A model generated the notes under the pieces. The model was not told the origin of the DNA, searched no databases, and saw only the letters and a list, made by a program, of their open reading frames with translations. The position numbers and the translations under genes are program-made. From a virus, in IMG/VR virus record IMGVR_UViG_3300020438_000341, positions 1 to 20,874 of that record: 20,874 nt of DNA, one strand, 5' to 3'. Below are positions 13,467 through 20,874 of the stretch, in pieces. The first letter of the stretch is position 1, and each line of letters starts with the position of its first letter.

Positions 13467-16400
13467 TTACCTCTCTAATGCCCTAGTGTCGAGTTGGCTA
13501 TATATAGGAGCATAATCAAGTGGTGATGCTTCTCCTGAGATTGCATCATATACTCTTTCTGCTCCGGGCCCTAATATAGGAATAAGAGGCCCTTTGCCAT
13601 ATTGTTTATCTTCCATAATTAAGGGTAAAGCTAAAGCTGGTGCCCCCATCATACCGCTTCTGTCCAGCACCTCAAACCAATACTTACCACCAGACATATC
13701 TTTAGAAGCTCTATAATTTACTCCAGGGTCATTAGGACTAACTCCTGGTAGTGCGTAAGATAGCCCTATTTTAAACCTTTCCCTTATATCCCATCCTATC
13801 ATTGTTAGAGGCATTAAAAGTGCTGCTCCAAAGAACAAAGGCATTAAAGCTGGAGTTATGTTGCCTGTTTCTTTATACCTAGTATTTCCTTCTCTGAATA
13901 AGCCCCCCATTATATTTTTACCATATGCGTAGTAGAAAGATTTAAGTTGCCAAACAATTGCCCAATGTGGGTCAGAAGCCCATATAGGTCTTTCTGCTGC
14001 ATTTGGTCTTACAATAGACTCATCTACAAACCTACCCAAAGCTGCTGCTACTTCTGGGTGTGCTTCTATATTACTACCACCATTTTTATATGCGTTTATC
14101 TGTTGGCCGGTTACACCCAAGTCTGCTAAATATCTTTCTGATAAAAGTACATCAGCGTCTCCTTCATAGCCTTTGTCTACTATTTCTGCATGTTTTAACA
14201 AGAAATCTCTAGCCATACCTGCAGCAAATTTTCTAGTAAACACTGTCCATCTTTCTAGTTGTGTAAATCTAAACCAGCTATTTGTAGCTTTTCTAGCCCA
14301 CAAAGCTGAACCATCCAGTTCACCTGCATATAAAATTGTATGTGCCATAGCTTCTCTACCATTAGAACCTATGTCTCTAGCAAGTTTTTCTCCCTCACCT
14401 TTGCCCATAGCAGCAGTTATATTATTAACAATTGATTTTAAATCTAAAGCCCTGCTTCTTAAGATGGGTCCTGCTGAATCTGGTACAGAAGCAAACACTG
14501 CCATACCCAAAAGAGTAATTACGTTTAAAGTAAGCATGCCATCATTAATATGCCTCCAAGCAGTATGTCGTATAGGATCTATCCTACCAAGCATTGCATT
14601 TACTGCATCTCTAGCATGTCCTTGCTCTTCTTCTGGCAGCATGTCTATTAGTTGTTTAATTCTTCTACTACCTCCTCTTTTCTGTAGTTCTACTTGTCTT
14701 GTTATATCTCTTAAATATTCTATTATTGCAACTTCGCCCGGAGCGGCTAGTCCTTCTTTAACTAACGTAGGTGTATCTAGTCCTTCCCACAATATGGCTC
14801 TTTCTTCCGGCATACCTAGTCCATACCCAGAGTCTTTATCTAAGTTGCTAGCAGTGTCTACATTTTTTTCATTGTTTGTAATAATTGCTTCTACAGCTTT
14901 TGCAACATCTGCGGGTTTACTAGTTGGGTTTGCTTCTAGAAGAAGTTCTATAAGTTTTGCTTTTAACTTAGGGTTAGCGGCAATATCTGCTACTAAAATA
15001 ATACGAGGAAAATAATTTGCTCTTCTTTTAATGTCACTTTTATAGAACTGTCCAGTTTTTGGATCACGTTTAAATATTTCATATTGTTCTAATTCTAAAA
15101 TATCGTACACATCAAATAAGAACTTACGTACAACTTGTGCTTTTGGCGATAGAGCCTCTGTTACTATTTTTTCGTCCTGCGCTTCTCTAAATGCATCTAT
15201 TTCTTCTTGGGTAAAGGCGTTGTCATTTATCCCAGTAACAGCTTGTTTGATTGCATCAAAACCCTCTACATCTTTACCGTCCATGTCTAATCGGTTTACA
15301 AGATCGTTAACTAGCTGGTTTAATTTTCTGTTTGATTCATTTATAAGCCCAGGTGTTCCTTTTTCTCCGCTAACTTTGTGAAACATTTGACCTAGTTCTT
15401 TACCTGTTTCTTGGTCTTTGCCCAAAGTATCTAAGAAACCACGAGCAGTAAAGAAAAACTTAGTAAGCCACATAGGTACTTTGCCAGTTTTTATCATTCT
15501 ATCTGCGTCTTTATTTATCCTACGTAAAAACTTAGTGCTCATTTTACTGCCGAAGAGGTCATCTATAAGTTGCTCAGCGTGAGCCCTATCTTGGAAATTT
15601 AAGTCTGTTCTTTCTTCAATGATTCCTGCTATACCTTTCATAAAGTCGCCGACAGTTTCATCGTATGTGAACCTTCCTTGCATGTAAGGCGCTACCATGT
15701 TTTTCCCGGGTATAATTTTGCTTTGTGTATCAGCTTTAGCAATATAAAAAGCAAGTAAACTGTCAACCATTGTATTAATATAGTTATCAGTTAAGTTTTT
15801 AGAATTAGGAATAGTTCCTTTTTCCAGATCAAATAAACCAGCTGAAACTTTATCAACAAACCATTCTTCAAAACCATTTTCTTCAAAGTATTGGCCGCCT
15901 GCAAAACCTTCTTTAATTTGTTGTTCTTTAGCTTTTTCAAACTCTTTCATAAACATATTTCGTATCACGGGATTTTTTAGGATTTTAACCATTTGTTCCT
16001 TAAAAAAGCTATGTCCTAATTCATGCCCCAGGACAAGGTGTAATAATCCAAAATCAAAATCACTCATATCAGTTGGTGTTTTTAACACGATAATATCAAA
16101 CTGTTTTCCTATTCCCTGCATATACCCAGCAATACCACTAATATCATCCATTGCTTCAGTTTTTACATTATTTAACGTGTTGTCTATATCTTTTAATCCT
16201 GCTTCAAAATTACCGTCGCCGTGGTCTGTGATTATTTTTTTAATACGAGGTAATACCTTTGCAGCTCCTCTTACCGTAAGCTTTTCCTGTGATGTATATA
16301 ACAAAATAGGTTTTTTAAGGTTTAAATGTTTTTTAGCCAGCTTTGCTATATCTCTCATATAGGATTTAACATCAAGGTCTGTAGACTTCTCCAGCTCCTC

Positions 16401-19400
16401 ACTTAGTATGATAGCCTCTGTTTCTTTAGGCATCTTAGGTTCTTCTTCTGGTTTTGTTTCTTTTTTAGAATTTATCTTACTTCTAGTAAAACCTTGTTTT
16501 TGATAATGCTCAAATTGCTCGTCCCAATATTCGTTTGTAGAATCTTGATTCTGAAAATCTCCTCCATCATCTACAGTAATATCTTCTATATCAGCTCTTG
16601 GGTCTAAACTAGTGCTACCACCTGCTGTTTCTGCTTCCCTTAAGCTTTGTTCTAAATCATTACGTTGGATGTATAAATTAGCAGCAGTATTTCTTTTTTC
16701 TCCTTTTTTAGGACCATATAAAGATTCAACTAACTCCATAAAAGCGTTGTACTGTTCATTATTAAATTTACCTTGTTGATCTCTTATAGTTTGCATTTCT
16801 TTTATCTGTTCTTCTAAAGAGTCTATTTGGGTACTAATATCTTTAATTTTCTTTTCTATGTTTAGGACAGTGTTTGGAGCTTGTTGGTCACTTATTCCTA
16901 AAGATTCTTCAGCACCCCTAGCTACTAAATCAGCAAAAGAAAATTCACGTTTTCCTTTATCCTCGGTGTAAACTACAAAATCGGGATCATTAAAACTTTG
17001 ATCTGTTATAGGTTCACCCTTAAATGTTAGTTGGTAATCTGGATCATCTACTAAACTGCCGTATACACTAGTAAAGGTATCTGCTAGGCTTTGATAATAT
17101 TGCTCATTAGGTAATGCAGCCATCCTACCTAATATTTTTCTATAACCATTAACTAAGGTAGGCATGTCTATTGTTTGTGGTAGTGTAAAGTTACCATCAG
17201 GATCCCTACTAGTAAGCTCAAAAGGACTATTCATAAATACTTCTTTTTCACTGCCGTCGCTAAATACTTTGTTTCTTTTTTTCCTACCCTTACTCTTAGC
17301 CTCTACGATGATACGGTCAAACTCAGGTTTTGCTTGTTCGTACGATTGTAATTTTTCTAAGGGTTTGTCATATTTATTAATAACAAAACCGTCTGCTTGT
17401 TCATCTATTTTATAAACCAGTTCTGTGTTGTTATCTGTGTCTACTGCTCCGAATTTGTTTACCTGCTCTATAAACTTTTTCAAAAGCAACCTAGAGTACT
17501 TATTTTCTTTTATAGCGTTATCAAATTCTTGACGAAATTTAGGGTGGGTAAGAAGCCTGGCATTCTTAACTTGTTCATCGTTTGGCACTTGGTCATCTCT
17601 GAATTGCAAATTAGGCGCTCTCCAGGGGTTTCCATTTCTATCTACAATAGGTTTACTACCTTCTTGTAGAGTAGGTGTAACATCTACTCCATCTTCTGCC
17701 ACATCTGCAACTTGTGCATATTTACCAGTCTCATCCCTAAGACCTGTCATACCTTCAGGGTCTGCAGTACTTGTTCTTCCCATAATTTCATCAGCCTGTT
17801 CTTGAGTAAGAATGCTTATGTTTTTTGCTGTAATGTTATCTAAATCAACACCAGGGGTTTCTACAAGTGATGCTCTTTCATCTAAATGAGTTTCAGCGTC
17901 TACTATTTCGTAGCTATATTTGTCAGAGTTTGGGAACATTTTTTTAACAGCCTCAAAGTGTACGCCGCCGTCTTCTTTTGGGTCTCCTGTTTGATGGTAA
18001 TGAACTAATGCACCCGTGTCTTTGTCTCTAACTTGAGCTACCCATGCATCTGAATTTTGTCTAGTTCTTGGGTATTTTAAAATTCTAGCTAACTCGTTAT
18101 CTAATAGATTAGTGCTAGGCATGTTATTTTCCATGACCTGTTTAAAACCTTCTATGATTTGTGAGTCCGTAGAAAACAAAATACCACCTAGCTGCGTTTT
18201 GGTGTCTGACATATCATAACTAAACATTGAATTTGCAACGCCCGGGTATTCTTTTTTATACTTTTCAAGCTCCTCTAAGCTATTTACATCTACCCAGACA
18301 GCATCTTTATCTGCTTCTGGATCAAACATGGCATTAAACTGGCCCCTAATCCATTCTTTAGGTTCTATCTGTACTCCTTGTCCACCTGGTCCATACTTCT
18401 TCTGTATCATGCCGGCCATTGCATCTCGCTGTTGGTAATCCCTCAGTAAATTTTGAGCGCCTGTTACAGCTCCAGTAGAAATACCACCACCTAAACCAAA
18501 AGTTAAACCAGCAAGGGCCCCAGATGCTGCAGCTAATTGAGCGTCAAGCCTTGCTTGTTGCGCAGTATATTTTTCGTTTAGTTGACCTTCTATACGCGGG
18601 TCAAGCATTCCAAACTGTTGTAAAGAGTCTACTCCTTGTTGCAATGCTTCTGTACCAGCCTCAGCCACGGTGCTGATTCCTATTGTTTTAGATATATCTC
18701 CATAAGGTATAGATCCTGGCTTATTAGGGTTATCTAGCCTACCTGGACGGGTTATACCCGATTTAAAACCAGTAGCTTTTGTAAAAGCGCCAAATAACTT
18801 ATTAAAAACGAGTGCTTCAGTAAAACCTCCGATTGCAGCAGTAGCAGTACCTTGCCCAAAAGATAAAGCTGCAGAAATAGGATCGTACATACCTTGATCT
18901 GCATAATTACTAAAAGCTTGTCCTGTTTGTCGTGGGAATTCAGACGCTGTTACCCCTGCCCCACTTCCTATAAATCTTCGTTTAGCTAAAACTTTTTTTT
19001 GATATTGCCCGTAAACAGCCCTCATTACATCTTTTTGTTCGTTAGTAAGAGTCTTTTTTAAAGCTGCTCTTTGGACAGCATCAGAGATAATATCTTTTGT
19101 AAAATGTGTAAAAGCGAGTTTTTCAGTAATGTCTTTTAGTTTCTTTTTACCGGCTGCTCCAGCCAAAACTGCAGCAGTACCTGTAGGAACTGATACAGGT
19201 GCTGACAGTCCAGCTAATCCTACTCCAAGAAGCGCACCTGTAATAGAAGTAAGAGCAGAAAGACCTGTCTCTCCGACAACAGCTGGGGCCCATTGCATAA
19301 AACCTTCAAAATCTGGTTCGTCTAAAAACTCTTCCCAAGCTTCCGCTGAATCTATAGCTCCAACTTGTTTAGACGCTTCATCTGCTTCTTTTACCCCTGC

Positions 19401-19703
19401 CATAACAGCGTTGTAAGCACCTTCTTCATTTCCAAATAAAGCTAAAGTAGCGCCTTTCATATATTCCATGTCAGCAGCAAAAGTTTTTAAGCTTTTTCTG
19501 TAACTCTGACGTATAGAATCAGCAGCATTAGCTGGTCTTATATTCTCAAATTCGTTTGCAAATTCAGGGCCACCAGGCATGGTGTCTGCGCCAGAAACCT
19601 TATCTAGCATATCTCTATAACCTATGATGGGGTCGTACGGCTCTTTTTGTCGCTCTCTTTCTTCGTTCTTAGATTTTATAAAGTCAAGGACTGGGTCTGA
19701 CAT
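13467..19703 (-). CDS. Giant internal virion/ejection protein with HELGH protease motif
   Basis: This 2078-residue protein sits where T7-like phages keep gp16, the largest ejection protein. Residues 138-188, 276-300 and 390-417 are Ala/Gly-rich hydrophobic stretches, as in membrane-penetrating channel segments; two more occur near 1722-1740 and 1950-1970. Residues 946-975 form a coiled coil. At 1227-1231 there is HELGH within LLHLVLGHELGHSFF, a zincin zinc site, and FEEWFVDKV (Glu1279/1280) could give the third ligand. The C-terminal third (about 1700-1930), including RFTQLERWTVFTRKFA and WQLKSFYYAYGK, resembles conserved ends of large polyvalent phage proteins. No lysozyme or transglycosylase motif is obvious. 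AGGTG lies six bases before the ATG. DNA-ejection plus proteolysis is likely; the protease target is unknown. Confidence 0.85.
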   Translation of the reverse strand: MSDPVLDFIKSKNEERERQKEPYDPIIGYRDMLDKVSGADTMPGGPEFANEFENIRPANAADSIRQSYRKSLKTFAADMEYMKGATLALFGNEEGAYNAVMAGVKEADEASKQVGAIDSAEAWEEFLDEPDFEGFMQWAPAVVGETGLSALTSITGALLGVGLAGLSAPVSVPTGTAAVLAGAAGKKKLKDITEKLAFTHFTKDIISDAVQRAALKKTLTNEQKDVMRAVYGQYQKKVLAKRRFIGSGAGVTASEFPRQTGQAFSNYADQGMYDPISAALSFGQGTATAAIGGFTEALVFNKLFGAFTKATGFKSGITRPGRLDNPNKPGSIPYGDISKTIGISTVAEAGTEALQQGVDSLQQFGMLDPRIEGQLNEKYTAQQARLDAQLAAASGALAGLTFGLGGGISTGAVTGAQNLLRDYQQRDAMAGMIQKKYGPGGQGVQIEPKEWIRGQFNAMFDPEADKDAVWVDVNSLEELEKYKKEYPGVANSMFSYDMSDTKTQLGGILFSTDSQIIEGFKQVMENNMPSTNLLDNELARILKYPRTRQNSDAWVAQVRDKDTGALVHYHQTGDPKEDGGVHFEAVKKMFPNSDKYSYEIVDAETHLDERASLVETPGVDLDNITAKNISILTQEQADEIMGRTSTADPEGMTGLRDETGKYAQVADVAEDGVDVTPTLQEGSKPIVDRNGNPWRAPNLQFRDDQVPNDEQVKNARLLTHPKFRQEFDNAIKENKYSRLLLKKFIEQVNKFGAVDTDNNTELVYKIDEQADGFVINKYDKPLEKLQSYEQAKPEFDRIIVEAKSKGRKKRNKVFSDGSEKEVFMNSPFELTSRDPDGNFTLPQTIDMPTLVNGYRKILGRMAALPNEQYYQSLADTFTSVYGSLVDDPDYQLTFKGEPITDQSFNDPDFVVYTEDKGKREFSFADLVARGAEESLGISDQQAPNTVLNIEKKIKDISTQIDSLEEQIKEMQTIRDQQGKFNNEQYNAFMELVESLYGPKKGEKRNTAANLYIQRNDLEQSLREAETAGGSTSLDPRADIEDITVDDGGDFQNQDSTNEYWDEQFEHYQKQGFTRSKINSKKETKPEEEPKMPKETEAIILSEELEKSTDLDVKSYMRDIAKLAKKHLNLKKPILLYTSQEKLTVRGAAKVLPRIKKIITDHGDGNFEAGLKDIDNTLNNVKTEAMDDISGIAGYMQGIGKQFDIIVLKTPTDMSDFDFGLLHLVLGHELGHSFFKEQMVKILKNPVIRNMFMKEFEKAKEQQIKEGFAGGQYFEENGFEEWFVDKVSAGLFDLEKGTIPNSKNLTDNYINTMVDSLLAFYIAKADTQSKIIPGKNMVAPYMQGRFTYDETVGDFMKGIAGIIEERTDLNFQDRAHAEQLIDDLFGSKMSTKFLRRINKDADRMIKTGKVPMWLTKFFFTARGFLDTLGKDQETGKELGQMFHKVSGEKGTPGLINESNRKLNQLVNDLVNRLDMDGKDVEGFDAIKQAVTGINDNAFTQEEIDAFREAQDEKIVTEALSPKAQVVRKFLFDVYDILELEQYEIFKRDPKTGQFYKSDIKRRANYFPRIILVADIAANPKLKAKLIELLLEANPTSKPADVAKAVEAIITNNEKNVDTASNLDKDSGYGLGMPEERAILWEGLDTPTLVKEGLAAPGEVAIIEYLRDITRQVELQKRGGSRRIKQLIDMLPEEEQGHARDAVNAMLGRIDPIRHTAWRHINDGMLTLNVITLLGMAVFASVPDSAGPILRSRALDLKSIVNNITAAMGKGEGEKLARDIGSNGREAMAHTILYAGELDGSALWARKATNSWFRFTQLERWTVFTRKFAAGMARDFLLKHAEIVDKGYEGDADVLLSERYLADLGVTGQQINAYKNGGSNIEAHPEVAAALGRFVDESIVRPNAAERPIWASDPHWAIVWQLKSFYYAYGKNIMGGLFREGNTRYKETGNITPALMPLFFGAALLMPLTMIGWDIRERFKIGLSYALPGVSPNDPGVNYRASKDMSGGKYWFEVLDRSGMMGAPALALPLIMEDKQYGKGPLIPILGPGAERVYDAISGEASPLDYAPIYSQLDTRALER

Positions 19704-19706
19704 AAA

Positions 19707-20874
19707 CTACACACCTGATCCCGCCGGTAAATTACTTAAGTTAGGAACTATTGGAAATGTTGATGATAGTGGTTCTTTACTTTTTGAGTCTTTCTTTGTG
19801 TCTGGCTCTTCTTTTTTGTCTTTTTTAGGTTTGCCCTCTGTATCACCAATTGCTGTTAAGTTCTCTAGCATCCAATTATACTCAAGACCGCTTATTGCTT
19901 GTCCACGCACTAGTTCTGTTAGTGGGAGAGAGTCTTCTAGTTCTGCTCCGTCAGGGCCTATAGCAACAATCTTTACTGGATTTCCGCCTTCATAAACTAG
20001 AGCTAAAGTATCTTTTATACCATTAAGTAAACCAGCACCTTGCAGATCATTTCTACCAATATCTGCTATGTATTCGCCAGGAGCTTGTCCACTAATAAGC
20101 TTTCCAGTCCAACCAGTTAGAGTAGTCCACATTGACTCAGGGTTTTGTAAAGACATCATTATTTTCTGGCCAATAGCTTCTTCTTGCATAAACTTATGTT
20201 CTGTAAACCCACCTGCTTGTGCAAAGTTGTACACATAAATATTATGCCCATCTTGGTCCCACATTTTTTGTAAGCTTTCTCTCAACTCTTCGTTATCCCC
20301 AGCAGCAGCCATGTGTGCTTCATACGCTGCGTTTACATGTTGGCTACCTACCTTGCCTTTTCGATCGTTATTAAAATAGTCTTTAGTAATTGACTCTAAT
20401 TTATTCTGGAATATACGTACTTTTTCAGTCTGTTCTAAGTCATCAGCCATACTAGAACTAGTTCGGAAAAGTCCTAATGGGAAACCAGGGTTAGAAACAT
20501 CCCCTTTAGTTGCGTACTCTCTTAGAATTTTTGTAATTTCTGGGAAACTTTCTGCCAATTCTTGGGTAGCAGTTTTAAACTCAAGGTCGTTAGCTATTTT
20601 AACATCTTGGTCGGCTTTAGCTGCTTTTGCAATTGTTTCTGAGCGATATTTGCTTTCTTCAAATATTTGTTTTCTCCAAGCTAATAAGTCTGCGTTTTGG
20701 TTTTTTAACCTTTCTGTCATTGCAGTATAGTATGTTCGTTTTTCTGTTAGCGCCGCAGTATCTGCTGTTTGGTCAGCTCTGATACTTGTTCTTCTAGCGT
20801 TTTGAGCAGTTGCTAGGTCATTAAGTGTTGCCCCTGGTGCGCCTGTGTAAAACTCATTAAACATAGAATCGGCA
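19707..20874 (-). CDS. Internal virion protein, gp15-like position; 5' end cut
   Basis: At least 385 residues are visible. The first ATG (20864-20862) has no ribosome site, and the frame stays open to the window edge (GCC GAT TCT before ATG), so the true start probably lies outside. The N-terminal 120 residues are highly helical and Ala/Gln/Lys-rich (ATLNDLATAQNARR, YYTAMTERLKNQNADLL), suiting a coiled coil. The middle is mixed. Residues 340-372 are a Lys/Glu/Asp-rich, disordered linker, followed by a short Pro-containing tail. No enzyme motif or membrane span is seen. It lies three bases before the giant protein gene, and this pairing resembles gp15/gp16 of T7-like phages, whose products are packed inside the capsid and ejected together. 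Function is inferred from position. Confidence 0.75.
   Translation of the reverse strand, partial: ADSMFNEFYTGAPGATLNDLATAQNARRTSIRADQTADTAALTEKRTYYTAMTERLKNQNADLLAWRKQIFEESKYRSETIAKAAKADQDVKIANDLEFKTATQELAESFPEITKILREYATKGDVSNPGFPLGLFRTSSSMADDLEQTEKVRIFQNKLESITKDYFNNDRKGKVGSQHVNAAYEAHMAAAGDNEELRESLQKMWDQDGHNIYVYNFAQAGGFTEHKFMQEEAIGQKIMMSLQNPESMWTTLTGWTGKLISGQAPGEYIADIGRNDLQGAGLLNGIKDTLALVYEGGNPVKIVAIGPDGAELEDSLPLTELVRGQAISGLEYNWMLENLTAIGDTEGKPKKDKKEEPDTKKDSKSKEPLSSTFPIVPNLSNLPAGSGV

Noticed and set aside
14173-15015. A 280-residue plus-strand frame opposite the giant virion protein.
   Set aside because: Composition (Ser/Ala/Leu/Ile) is that of an antisense shadow, with no ribosome site and no family match; the minus-strand frame is continuous and conserved in style.

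Overview
The window looks like the late structural and lysis region of a tailed bacteriophage of a Gram-negative host. The signs are phage-only protein families, a T4-type lysozyme, LPS-type glycosyltransferase chemistry, A+T-rich DNA and a layout typical of uncultured marine phages. The marine assignment is inference. All 17 genes lie on the minus strand and read from high to low coordinates. They abut or overlap (TAATG, ATGA, or a Shine-Dalgarno sequence overlapping the previous stop), so the stretch reads like one long late transcript. I saw no tRNA, insertion sequence, CRISPR array, convincing promoter or terminator, and no gap above 300 bases without a gene.

In transcription order: (a) 20874-13467 holds two large virion proteins placed like T7 gp15/gp16 ejection proteins; the second is 2078 residues and carries an internal HELGH zinc-protease motif. 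(b) 13458-11568 holds three small or repetitive tail-associated proteins: a BppU-like Ig-type domain, a protein with an 18-residue repeat, and a small beta-rich protein. (c) 11549-7815 is a 1244-residue collagen-like tail fibre with about 312 Gly-X-Y triplets, one 47-residue interruption and a C-terminal S74 self-cleaving chaperone domain. It starts at TTG. (d) 7800-4920 holds two stand-alone 2-oxoglutarate/Fe(II) dioxygenases and a 614-residue enzyme that fuses a GT25 glycosyltransferase, a PLOD/LH3-type glycosyltransferase and a lysyl-hydroxylase-type dioxygenase. (e) 4917-3569 holds two unrecognised proteins, one of them tail-fibre-like in composition. (f) 3572-2516 holds two tiny membrane proteins, a small soluble protein and a T4-type lysozyme, probably a lysis cassette. 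(g) 2508-1 holds a large tail/virion protein and the start of a fibronectin-III tail protein cut by the window edge.

The main result is that (c) and (d) together look like a self-contained phage collagen system. A fibre whose lysines all sit in the Y position (X-Lys-Gly, the lysyl-hydroxylase context) is followed directly, in translationally coupled genes, by relatives of the animal enzymes that hydroxylate collagen lysine, add galactose (GT25 family) and add glucose (LH3 GT domain). The C-terminal S74 domain would parallel the procollagen C-propeptide: it would nucleate the trimer and then be cut off. That these enzymes modify this fibre is inference from linkage and family knowledge and has not been shown.
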